DNA of 64,000 bases, taken from the NCBI RefSeq assembly GCF_000428145.1, contig NZ_ATZJ01000007.1, positions 84,992 to 148,991 of the forward strand, read 5' to 3'. Of this stretch, positions 51,593 through 59,204 are shown piece by piece. Origin of the DNA: Chitinilyticum litopenaei DSM 21440 (GTDB lineage Bacteria; Pseudomonadota; Gammaproteobacteria; Burkholderiales; Chitinibacteraceae). Each line of letters starts with the position of its first letter. The stretch's first letter is position 1. The notes beneath the pieces were generated by a model, which saw nothing but the letters and a program-made list of their open reading frames with translations, made no database searches and was not told where the DNA came from. The position numbers and the translations under genes were made by a program.

Positions 51593-53860
51593 TCAGACGC
51601 GGGCAGCAGCAAGCTCAGCCGCGCGGCGACGCGCGCCCAGCAGCAGGCGCCAGGCAAACAGCGCCAGGAACAGCACGCCAATCGAGAACACGATGTCGCC
51701 CGGCACGCGCAGCCAGACAAAGGCATGCATCACCGGCGACTGCACGATCTCGGCCGAGCGGGCCAGCCACAGGCCACTGCTGACGCTGTGATAGGCCTGA
51801 TAGATGCCCGCCGGCAGCAGCGACATGAACACCATCATGGCCAGGCCGATATTCATGCTCCAGAAGGCGATGGCCAGCGGCTTGTCCTGCCAGTTTTCGC
51901 GCGGATACAGGCCGCGCAGGCAGAACAGCATCAGGCCGATGCCGAGCATGCCGTACACACCAAACAAAGCGGCATGGCCGTGCGCCGGGGTCATGTTGAG
52001 ACCCTGCACGTAATACAGTGCAATCGGCGGATTGATGGCAAAGCCCAGCAAGCCGGCGCCGACCATGTTCCAGAAACCGACCGCGACAAAGCACAGGATC
52101 GGCCAGCGATACGCGGCCACCCAGGGCGCGGCCTTGCTGCGGCGATACATCGCCACAGCGTCGAAACCGATCAGCGTCAGCGGCACCACTTCCAGCGCCG
52201 AGAACACCGCTCCGATGGCGATCACCGCCGTCGGCGTGCCGGTGAAATACAGATGATGCAAGGTGCCGAGAATGCCGCCGAACAGAAAGACGATGGTTTC
52301 GAGCACAATCGCGGCATTGGCGGTACTTGAGCGGATCAGACCCAGGCGGCTGAAGATCAGCGCGATCACGGCGGTGGCGAACACTTCGAAGAAACCTTCC
52401 ACCCACAGATGCACCAGCCACCAGCGCCAGTATTCGATCATCGAATAGTGGCTGCGCTGGCCCCACATCAGCGAGCTGGCATAAAAGAGGCCGATGCACA
52501 TCGCCGACAGGAACACCATCGCGATCAGGCCACGGCTTTCACCCGGCTTTTTCAGCGCCGGCCACAGCGCACGCCCCATCAGCAGCAGCCACAGCATCAG
52601 GCCGATGAACAGACCGATCTGCCAGATGCGCCCCATGCTGGTGAATTCCAGACCCTGATTGCCCAGCCAGAAGGCAAAGCTGCTGCCCAGCCGTTCCTGC
52701 GTGCCGACCCAGCCACAGGCGAGCGACCCGAGCGCCACTACGATCAGCGCCCAGAACAGCACGTTCACGCCCAGCTTCTGCAGTTTCGGCTCATGGTTTG
52801 AGAGCGCCGGCGAGATATACAGCCCGGTTGCCAGCCAGGCGGTAGCGATCCACAGCACACCCAGTTGAGTGTGCATCGTACGGCTGGCAACAAAAGGCAG
52901 GATTTCACCCAGCGGCAGGCCGAAGAAGGTCTGCCCTTCCACCGAGTAATGCGCGGAAACAATCCCCATCACCACCTGCAGCAGGATCAGCGTGATCACC
53001 ACGAAGAAATACTTGCGCGTAGCCAGCATCGAGCCGGTGGGCTTGAGATTGAACAGCGGATCGGCGTTCGGTGCGACCGGGTCGCCCTCGTCCTTGTGCG
53101 CGTTGTGGTACCAGATCATCGCAGCGATGCCGGCAATCAGCAGGATCACGCTGGCAATCGACCACATGCCGGCCCCCGCCGTCGGCGTATTGCCGATCAG
53201 CGGCTCGTGCGGCCAGTTGCTGGTGTAGCTGAGGTTCGTCTCGCCCGGCCGGTCAGTAGCGGCCGACCACGACGACCAGAAGAAGAACGCCGGCAAGGCC
53301 TGCAGATCGGCGGCATCACGGATGCTGCCCGGCATCATCGCGTAGTCTTCGCGCAGGCCATTGAGCGCCGTATCAGTACCGAACAGGCCGGAATAATGCC
53401 GCGCCAGCTGTGCAATCACCTGCGCACGCTCGGTGCTGACGGTCAGCGTATCCGTTGCCGGGTCATAGCGATTGCGGCGCATTTCCGCTTTCACCTGCGC
53501 GGTGATTGCCGCCTGATCTGCGACATTCAGCGCGGCAAACGCTCGGCCGAACTGCTTTTGCGCCAGCACGTCCTGCAGGCCGACAATTTCACGGTGCAGC
53601 CAGTCGGCCGACCAGTCCGGCGCCACATAGCTGCCATGCCCCCAGACCGAGCCGACCTGCTGCCCGCCCGCTGCCTGCCAGGCCGACTGGCCCTGCTGGA
53701 TCTGCTCACCCTTGTACAGCACTTCGCCGCTTGCGCTGACGATCTGCGCCGGGATCGGCGGCTTGGCGAGATAGATCTCGCGCCCGATCCAGCCCAGCAC
53801 GGCAAACGACAGCACGAACACGGCCAGCAAGCCGCGCCACCTCCTGCTCAATGTGCCCAT
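51593..53860 (-). CDS. norB: Quinol-dependent nitric oxide reductase (qNor)
   Basis: 755 aa; reduces 2 NO to N2O using quinol. The N-terminal ~220 residues form the periplasmic cytochrome-c-like extension (GEQIQQGQSAWQAAGGQQVG; no CxxCH, as usual in qNor). They precede 12-13 helices homologous to NorB. Haem and FeB ligand regions are TQLGVLWIATAWLATGL, VHLWVEGFFEVFATAV and GTLHHLYFTGTP, then GHAALFGVYGMLGIGL. ATG 53860 follows AAGGAGAG. The upstream region has two palindromic operator-like sites, divergent with a hemerythrin gene. Confidence 0.97.
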   Translation of the reverse strand: MGTLSRRWRGLLAVFVLSFAVLGWIGREIYLAKPPIPAQIVSASGEVLYKGEQIQQGQSAWQAAGGQQVGSVWGHGSYVAPDWSADWLHREIVGLQDVLAQKQFGRAFAALNVADQAAITAQVKAEMRRNRYDPATDTLTVSTERAQVIAQLARHYSGLFGTDTALNGLREDYAMMPGSIRDAADLQALPAFFFWSSWSAATDRPGETNLSYTSNWPHEPLIGNTPTAGAGMWSIASVILLIAGIAAMIWYHNAHKDEGDPVAPNADPLFNLKPTGSMLATRKYFFVVITLILLQVVMGIVSAHYSVEGQTFFGLPLGEILPFVASRTMHTQLGVLWIATAWLATGLYISPALSNHEPKLQKLGVNVLFWALIVVALGSLACGWVGTQERLGSSFAFWLGNQGLEFTSMGRIWQIGLFIGLMLWLLLMGRALWPALKKPGESRGLIAMVFLSAMCIGLFYASSLMWGQRSHYSMIEYWRWWLVHLWVEGFFEVFATAVIALIFSRLGLIRSSTANAAIVLETIVFLFGGILGTLHHLYFTGTPTAVIAIGAVFSALEVVPLTLIGFDAVAMYRRSKAAPWVAAYRWPILCFVAVGFWNMVGAGLLGFAINPPIALYYVQGLNMTPAHGHAALFGVYGMLGIGLMLFCLRGLYPRENWQDKPLAIAFWSMNIGLAMMVFMSLLPAGIYQAYHSVSSGLWLARSAEIVQSPVMHAFVWLRVPGDIVFSIGVLFLALFAWRLLLGARRRAAELAAARV

Positions 53861-53878
53861 TGCACTCTCCTTGATCAT

Positions 53879-53901
53879 AAAATGTATTTTGTATGCACAT
53901 T
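53879..53901. promoter_or_regulatory. NsrR-like operator near norB
   Basis: AAAATGTATTTTGTATGCAC ATT: two inverted TG(T/C)AT half-sites in an A/T-rich frame, similar to the AAGATGCATTT-type site of the NO sensor NsrR. It lies 18-40 bp upstream of the norB start. Confidence 0.5.
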
Positions 53902-53915
53902 ATGCACGGCCATTT

Positions 53916-53942
53916 TAAACATGTAAAATATTTGCATGTTTA
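53916..53942. promoter_or_regulatory. Perfect 8-bp-arm dyad between norB and hemerythrin gene
   Basis: TAAACATG and CATGTTTA arms around an 11-bp A/T-rich centre (TAAAATATTTG). Spacing and half-sites resemble NsrR-class operators. It lies 29 bp from the hemerythrin ATG and 56 bp from the norB start, so it could serve both. Confidence 0.6.
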
Positions 53943-53970
53943 AAACCGGAACAAGGTCAGGAGCACAACC

Positions 53971-54345
53971 ATGAAACGCAGCCCGGCACTGATCCACTTC
54001 TCGCGCGAACACCACCCGGCGCTGGTACTGGCCAAGCGCATCCAGCGCGCAGCAGACAGCGAGCTGGCTGCACTGCAGCCCTCGCCCGCCTTTCTGGCCG
54101 AACTGGAAAAGCACTTTGTTGAAGAAGAAGCGCAGTTCGCACCGGCACTGGCCGCACTGCCGCAACTGGCCTCACGCTTCAATGACGACCACGCCGCGCT
54201 GCGCGCGCTGATGCACCGGCTGCACAAGGGCGAACTGGCCGCACTGGCGGAATTCGCCCAGCGGCTGGAAGCGCACGTGCGCTTTGAAGAACGCGAGCTG
54301 TTTCCGGCGCTGCAGACGCATGCCAACTCATGCAGTAATGCGTGA
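53971..54345 (+). CDS. Hemerythrin-like HHE domain protein
   Basis: 124-aa four-helix hemerythrin-type protein. The iron-ligand pattern is ALIHFSREHHPALV, KHFVEEEAQFAPAL, FNDDHAALRALMHRLH and VRFEERELFPAL. Single-domain HHE proteins bind a di-iron centre and respond to O2 or NO. It is divergent from norB, with the palindromic sites in the 110-bp gap, so it is probably part of the NO regulon. Confidence 0.9.
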   Translation: MKRSPALIHFSREHHPALVLAKRIQRAADSELAALQPSPAFLAELEKHFVEEEAQFAPALAALPQLASRFNDDHAALRALMHRLHKGELAALAEFAQRLEAHVRFEERELFPALQTHANSCSNA

Positions 54346-54487
54346 CAGTAAGCAGCAATCATCCGCGCCACACCCTGCCAGCCTGGCGCAAAGCGATATT
54401 TCCCTGGCTGATTTGTGCTTAATTGAAGATACTTGGCGATTACGCTGGCGATCAGGCCCGGCAAGCCAATTCACAAGGGGAAAACGC

Positions 54488-55300
54488 ATGAGCAAGTCAG
54501 GCAAAAAAACCGCATCGGCCAGCGAGCCAGGTGCACTGGACAACAAAAGCTATCTGAAGGAACTCAAGCACCTGCATGTCGAACTGGTGAAGCTGCAGCA
54601 GTGGGTGGTTGCCAAGGGGCTGAAGGTCTGCGTCGTTTTCGAGGGGCGTGACGGCGCCGGCAAGGGCGGCACCATCAAGGCCATCACCGAACGCGTCAGC
54701 CCGCGCATTTTCCGGGTCGTGGCGCTGCCGGCGCCGACCGAGCGCGAGAAAACGCAGATGTACGTCCAGCGCTACATGAATCACTTTCCGGCCGCCGGCG
54801 AGGTCGTGATTTTTGACCGCAGCTGGTACAACCGCGCCGGCGTCGAGCGCGTGATGGGCTTTTGCAGCAAGGAACAGGTCGAGCGTTTCCTTGAAGTCGC
54901 CCCCATGATGGAGCGCGCCATGGTCGAATCGGGCATCATCCTGCTGAAATACTGGCTGGAAGTCAGCCCGGAAGAACAGGAGCGCCGCCTGCGCGACCGC
55001 ATCAACGACGGCCGCAAGACCTGGAAGCTCTCGCCGATGGACGTCAAGTCCTTCGACCGCTGGGATGATTACACCGAAGCGCGCGATGCCATGTTCGCCG
55101 CCACCGACACCTCTTGGGCGCCATGGCACGTGGCCCGCTCGGAAGACAAGAAACGCGTGCGGCTCAACGTCATCCGCCACCTGCTGGAGCAGGTACCCTA
55201 CGAGGCCTTGCCGCAGGAAGAAGTGAAGCTGCCCAAGCGCAAGATCGGCCGCTACAAGGAAAGCAACTATCCCTTCCGCATCATCAAGGAACACTACTGA
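54488..55300 (+). CDS. ppk2: Polyphosphate kinase 2
   Basis: 270-aa PPK2-family nucleotide phosphotransferase. Walker A is FEGRDGAGKGGTIKAI (K59), Walker B VVIFDRSWYNRAGVERVMGF, and the lid module contains ERRLRDRINDGRKTWKLSPMD, quoted in part as ERRLRDR and KTWKLSPMD. It uses polyphosphate to make GTP or ATP. Start ATG 54488 has AAGGGGA upstream. A terminator follows 41 bp after the stop. Confidence 0.95.
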   Translation: MSKSGKKTASASEPGALDNKSYLKELKHLHVELVKLQQWVVAKGLKVCVVFEGRDGAGKGGTIKAITERVSPRIFRVVALPAPTEREKTQMYVQRYMNHFPAAGEVVIFDRSWYNRAGVERVMGFCSKEQVERFLEVAPMMERAMVESGIILLKYWLEVSPEEQERRLRDRINDGRKTWKLSPMDVKSFDRWDDYTEARDAMFAATDTSWAPWHVARSEDKKRVRLNVIRHLLEQVPYEALPQEEVKLPKRKIGRYKESNYPFRIIKEHY

Positions 55301-55340
55301 GCGCGCTTTCGCACCCCAGCTGCGCCTCAGTACACGCCAG

Positions 55341-55373
55341 GCCCCGCACTGCGCCAGCAGTCCGGGGCTTTTT
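55341..55373 (+). terminator. Rho-independent terminator after ppk2
   Basis: GCCCCGcACTGC, loop GCCA, GCAGTcCGGGGC form a 12-bp stem with one mismatch, followed by TTTTT. Confidence 0.85.
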
Positions 55374-55424
55374 CCTGCCGCACGCCGCCTGCCGGTCGCT
55401 CACCCTTGCGGAAACGGATGCTTA

Positions 55425-55688
55425 GGCTCTGTTGAGGTTTGATTAGTTTTTACGCAGCCCCGCCAACGTAGCCTGCGCGAAGCCAAGCGCAAGTCAATAC
55501 GGGTATTGACGAGCATTGGCGACAAAGCATTCGGCAAGAGTGGCGGGGCTGCCCTGCGGGCGATGGGCTCTTTTGCCCCATTACGGCGTTATTTGCCACT
55601 TACAGTACCCGTACTGCGGCGTGGCAAATGCCTGGTACTGGGGCAAAATAGCCCATCGCGTAAAAATTAATCAAACCTCAACAGAGCC
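55425..55688. mobile_element. MITE-like non-autonomous element, copy 2 (264 bp), inverted
   Basis: The same element as at 19539-19803 in the reverse order: TIR (GGCTCTGTTGAGGTTTGATT to TTTTTACGC), hairpin with GCAGCCCCGCCA, hairpin with GGGCTCTTTTGCCCC, TIR. It is flanked on both sides by TA. It lies between the ppk2 terminator and the sulP region. No coding capacity. Confidence 0.9.
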
Positions 55689-55710
55689 TAGCCAGGCCAC
55701 ACAAATGCAA

Positions 55711-55852
55711 TCCTGATTATGTCTCTGCTGCAGAATCGTCATTCCCGCGTACGCGGGAATCCAGATGACGGCGTGAAATCAAGCGTTGCTCAGGATGCCC
55801 GCCTTCGCGGGCATGACGAAAAAGGGGTTCTGAAAGAGAGACATTATCAGGA
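55711..55852. repeat. Nested palindrome pair, dRS3-like cores
   Basis: Two 20-bp cores of the form ATTCCC-N8-GGGAAT (55741-55760) and ATGCCC-N8-GGGCAT (55795-55814) face each other. Outer arms continue the symmetry: TCCTGATTATGTCTCT on the left, AGAGACATTATCAGGA on the right. The N8 core layout resembles the Neisseria dRS3 unit and common CGTCATTCCCGCG repeats. Confidence 0.75.
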
Positions 55853-55861
55853 ATGAAATAG

Positions 55862-55923
55862 GGGTATATAAATGAAGGTCATCACTGCAATAGGCTGCAG
55901 TTCGATGGGTGGCAATGTATACC
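55862..55923. repeat. GTAT/ATAC palindromic repeat, diverged copy I (3' of sulP)
   Basis: GGGTATA at the left and TATACC at the right frame an inner hairpin ACTGCA-ATAGGC-TGCAGT. It is more diverged than other family members, but ends 1-2 bp from the sulP stop, the usual position of this family. Confidence 0.4.
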
Positions 55924-55924
55924 A

Positions 55925-57610
55925 TCAGGAAGTGCGTTCCAGATAGTGCGCCAGCGCGGTCTTGGCATTGAAGATGAGGCGCTCGCGCCCCAGCCGGACA
56001 TCCAGCCCGGCATGGCGCACGGCATCCAGCACACCCGGATTCAGCCCGGCCAGCCACAGCGTTACGCCTTGCGCAGTCATGCGCCGCTCGCCTTCGATCA
56101 GCATCTGCAGGGCGGAATATTCGATATCGGGCACCCGGCTCAGATCGAGCACCACCACCTGCGGCTGGTATTGTTTCAGCAAATCCTGCAGGGCCTCAGC
56201 CAGCGTCTGGGCATTGATGAAGAAGATCCGGCCTTCCGGGCGCACCATGAGCAAGCCCGGAAATTGTTCGTCATCCGGATGGTCGGGCGAAACCGGCCGC
56301 AGGATGTCGGTGCCCGGTTTGTGCGCCAGCACCGAAACGCGCGGCCTGGCCGTCTGGCTGGCCAGGCCGATCAGCGACACGATGATGGCAATCACGATGC
56401 CTTGCAGCGTGCCAAACAGCAGCACCCCCAGGCAGGCCACGACCGCCCAGCGGAACTCCATCGTGCGGATCTGGCGAATGGCGCGAAATTCGGCCGGCTG
56501 GATCAGGCCCAGCGAGTAGACAATCACCACTGCCGCCAGCACGGCATTGGGCAACAGCCCCAGCAAGGGCGCAAACAGCAGCATGGTCGCCAGCGCCACA
56601 CCGGCAGTGACCAGACTGGCCCTCTGCGTGCGCCCGCCGGCAGCGCGCACCACGGCCGTCTGCGAGGTGCCGCCACCGCCGGGCATGGCGCCCAGCACCG
56701 CGCCGGCGAGATTCGCCGCCCCCGTAGCGACCAGCTCGCGATTGGCATTGATTGCCGGCTCGTCCGGCCTTGCAAAGGCGCGCCCGGCGGCAATCGATTC
56801 GGTGAAGCTCATCAGCGCGATGCCGAGTGCCCCGGGCAGCAAGAGCTGCACCAGCGCCAGATCGGGCATGACCAGTGCCGGCAGCCCCTGCGGAATCAGC
56901 CCCACGGTCGAGACGCCCTGCCCCTGCAGGCCAAACAGCCAGGATGCCGCGATGCCGCCGCCCACCGCCACCAGCGGCGCTGGCGAATGCGGCCACAGTT
57001 TTTCCATGCCAAGCAGCAGCAACAGCGTCAGCCCCGCTACAAGCAGCGTCAGCAGCGACGTTTCCGGCAGATGCTGCACGATGCTCAGCGCATCCTGGAA
57101 GAAATTTTCCTTGTGGATGTGGATGCCCAGCAGCTTGGGCAGCTGGTCGAGCACGATGACCAGACCGATGCCGGTCTTGAAGCCAGTCAGTACCGGCGTT
57201 GAAATGAAATTGGCGACAAAGCCGAGGCGCAGGACGGCAGCGGCAACCAGCAACAGGCCAACCAGCGCGGTCAGCGTGGCTGCCGCTGTCAGCAAACGGG
57301 CCGGGTCGCCATCCGGAACAACCAGCGCCAGCTGGGTGCCGGTGAGGATGGCCAGCGTGGTGGTTGACGTGACGCTCAGCGCTCGCGACGAGCCCAGCAG
57401 GGCATACACGATCAGCGGCACGAAGGCCGTATACAGGCCGACCGCAACCGGCAGCCCGGCCACCGTGGCATAGGCCATGGCCTTGGGAATCACCACCGTG
57501 GCGGCGATCAGGCCGGCAATCAGGTCAAAACGCAGGCCGGAGCCTGCGGGAGCCGCATTCGCGGTCGTTGAATGGTTCGCCGTTGAATGGTTCATGAAAG
57601 GGATTTCCAT
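55925..57610 (-). CDS. SulP-family anion transporter with STAS domain
   Basis: 561 aa. Sulfate/bicarbonate permease fold: the conserved start DLIAGLIAATVVIPKAMAYA, repeats of 7+7 helices, FARPDEPAINANRELVATGA and GAMPGGGGTSQTAVV. The C-terminal STAS domain (~445-555) has VVVLDLSRVPDIEYSALQML. The anion (sulfate, bicarbonate or a dicarboxylate) cannot be assigned. Two starts are possible, 57610 (MEIPF) and 57595 (MNHST); neither has a strong ribosome site. The N-terminus has a small repeat (NHSTANHSTTAN). Confidence 0.92.
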   Translation of the reverse strand: MEIPFMNHSTANHSTTANAAPAGSGLRFDLIAGLIAATVVIPKAMAYATVAGLPVAVGLYTAFVPLIVYALLGSSRALSVTSTTTLAILTGTQLALVVPDGDPARLLTAAATLTALVGLLLVAAAVLRLGFVANFISTPVLTGFKTGIGLVIVLDQLPKLLGIHIHKENFFQDALSIVQHLPETSLLTLLVAGLTLLLLLGMEKLWPHSPAPLVAVGGGIAASWLFGLQGQGVSTVGLIPQGLPALVMPDLALVQLLLPGALGIALMSFTESIAAGRAFARPDEPAINANRELVATGAANLAGAVLGAMPGGGGTSQTAVVRAAGGRTQRASLVTAGVALATMLLFAPLLGLLPNAVLAAVVIVYSLGLIQPAEFRAIRQIRTMEFRWAVVACLGVLLFGTLQGIVIAIIVSLIGLASQTARPRVSVLAHKPGTDILRPVSPDHPDDEQFPGLLMVRPEGRIFFINAQTLAEALQDLLKQYQPQVVVLDLSRVPDIEYSALQMLIEGERRMTAQGVTLWLAGLNPGVLDAVRHAGLDVRLGRERLIFNAKTALAHYLERTS

Positions 57611-57775
57611 TGCTTTCTGAGGGTTGACCTGCCGACGCGCACGACGGCTCAGCGGCATGCAGCATGCGCTGCAGGGCACCGGACAAGCTGGCCTCTGGCA
57701 CGCGCAAGAGACCGTACACGCAGCATAGCCGGCCACGCTTGTAGCCGCTCGCCCGACTGGCTAGACTGCGCCACC

Positions 57776-58432
57776 ATGGCCAAATCGAGCAAGACCTCTC
57801 CCTTTCACGACGCGCTCAAGCCACTGGCACGCGCCATGAAAACGCAGGCGCGCCAGCAGATGCTCGAGCGCGCGCAGGCGCCGCGTGCGCAGCCGGCGCC
57901 GGTCTTGAGCGAGCGGGAACTGTTCCGGCAAGCCATGCAGGGGGTATTGCCCTACAACAATGACCGTTACGAGCACCCGCCCGTATACCCTTCACCACAT
58001 CCGGTACAGCGCTGGCGTGACGAGGCGCGCGTGATGCGCGATGCGATGACCGACTTCTGGCCCTGGGACGAACTGGAAACCGGTGAAGAACTGCTCTATC
58101 TGCGCCCGGGCGTACGCCCCGACTCGCTGAAAAAACTGCGGCGCGGCGAGTGGATCGTGCAGGGCGAGCTGGACCTGCACGGGCTGACCAGCGAATACGC
58201 TCGCCCGGTCGTTGGCGAATTCCTGCACCGCTGCCGCGTGGAAAACCGCCGCTGCGTGCGCATCGTGCACGGCAAGGGCCTGGGCTCGAAGAACAAGGAG
58301 CCGGTGCTGAAACTGAAACTGAAAAACTGGCTGGCGCAACGCGACGAAGTGCTGGCCTTCTGCCAGGCGCGCCCCTTCGACGGCGGCAGTGGCGCGGTAC
58401 TGGTACTGATCAAGGGCAACCATGAGCGCTGA
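57776..58432 (+). CDS. Smr/MutS2 C-terminal-domain endonuclease-like protein
   Basis: 218 aa. The C-terminal Smr domain (~135-217) has the LDLHGLTSEYARPVVGEFL motif with D-x-H, then RCVRIVHGKGLGSKNKEPVLK with HGKG. The N-terminal part (DALKPLARAMK; QGVLPYNNDRYEHPP) is as in the proteobacterial YdaL/SmrB subgroup. Such proteins nick branched DNA or cleave mRNA on collided ribosomes. ATG 57776 is chosen over an upstream frame. It overlaps the downstream VanZ-like gene by 11 bp. Confidence 0.92.
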   Translation: MAKSSKTSPFHDALKPLARAMKTQARQQMLERAQAPRAQPAPVLSERELFRQAMQGVLPYNNDRYEHPPVYPSPHPVQRWRDEARVMRDAMTDFWPWDELETGEELLYLRPGVRPDSLKKLRRGEWIVQGELDLHGLTSEYARPVVGEFLHRCRVENRRCVRIVHGKGLGSKNKEPVLKLKLKNWLAQRDEVLAFCQARPFDGGSGAVLVLIKGNHER

Positions 58433-58799
58433 TGCCCGTCAGCCTTCGCGCGCCATGACCCTCGCCCGCCGAGCTGCGCTCAGCCTGTGGGCGCTGGCCA
58501 TCTGGATCGGCTCGCTGATTCCGCTGTCCGGCCCCGTCGCCCCCGGTGGCGACAAGCTGCAGCACTTCGCCGGCTACGGCGGACTGGCGCTGCTGGCAAT
58601 GTGGAACTGCCCGCGCCCCTTGCCGGTGTGGCTCGCCTGCACAGCGATGGGGGTCGCCGTCGAATTCGCGCAGGCGCTCACGCCGTATCGCAGTTTCGAT
58701 GTGGCGGACATGCTGGCCAATGGCGCCGGTGCGCTGCTGGGTGTGCTGCTCGGCATCCTGTTTCAGCGCGTGTTTCCGCAAGCAAGGCCGCTCGCATAG
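58422..58799 (+). CDS. VanZ-like membrane protein
   Basis: 125-aa VanZ/YetF-type four-helix membrane protein: ALSLWALAIWIGSLIPLSG, GDKLQHFAGYGGLALLAMW, GVAVEFAQALTPYRSFDVAD and NGAGALLGVLLGILFQ. The D-K-x-x-H and E-x-x-Q residues are conserved in the family. Role unknown. Coupled to smr by overlap. Confidence 0.88.
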   Translation: MSADARQPSRAMTLARRAALSLWALAIWIGSLIPLSGPVAPGGDKLQHFAGYGGLALLAMWNCPRPLPVWLACTAMGVAVEFAQALTPYRSFDVADMLANGAGALLGVLLGILFQRVFPQARPLA

Positions 58800-58842
58800 G
58801 ACACGCGAGTCAGGGGGATGAAACCGGAGCACCTGCACAGGC

Positions 58843-59106
58843 TCAGCGGTCCAGCCCCCCCTGACTAACATCCAGGCTGTTTTCCACGAAGTGATGATCC
58901 GGATCGCAGGTGCGCTTCTGCGCATCGGCCCGCTGAACAGCATGCACCAGCAGCGCAGCAAACAGCGGGACCAGCCAGACAAGTACGAGCTGCAGGCATT
59001 TCTGCCTTGAATCAAAGGCCGTTGAGCGAATCACCAGCCGGCTTACCCAGAGCTGGTATGCCAGCAGCGCAATGCTGATGGCTAGCACTCCCATCTGTAG
59101 CAACAT
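58843..59106 (-). CDS. Small two-helix membrane protein
   Basis: 87 aa with hydrophobic helices at ~3-22 (MGVLAISIALLAYQLWV) and ~40-58 (LVLVWLVPLFAALLVHAV), followed by a charged tail. ATG 59106 is backed by GGAGCTGAA. The FDSRQKCLQLVLVWLVPL region looks like conserved unnamed proteins of the group; no function is assigned. It is convergent with vanZ, 43 bp apart. Confidence 0.65.
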   Translation of the reverse strand: MLLQMGVLAISIALLAYQLWVSRLVIRSTAFDSRQKCLQLVLVWLVPLFAALLVHAVQRADAQKRTCDPDHHFVENSLDVSQGGLDR

Positions 59107-59154
59107 TTCAGCTCCTTCTCAGACAGTGCGGCTCACCTTGGCCTCATGCCTTGA

Positions 59155-59202
59155 CCTATGGCGCCACGACCTTTGAAAAAAAAAGGCTCGTAGCCCCATA
59201 CG
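59155..59202. repeat. GTAT/ATAC palindromic repeat, copy G (3' of rmuC)
   Basis: Left arm CCTATGGCGCCACGACCTTT, right arm AAAGGCTCGTAGCCCCATAC G; loop is an A-run. It ends 3 bp from the rmuC stop. Confidence 0.7.
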
Positions 59203-59204
59203 CC

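Noticed and set aside
57941..57986. GGGGTATTGCCC...CCGTATACCC in the smr gene, looking like another GTAT palindrome
   Set aside because: The encoded residues (GVLPYNNDRYEHPP...P) fit the normal Smr-family N-terminal region and the arms pair poorly, so insertion is not needed to explain it.
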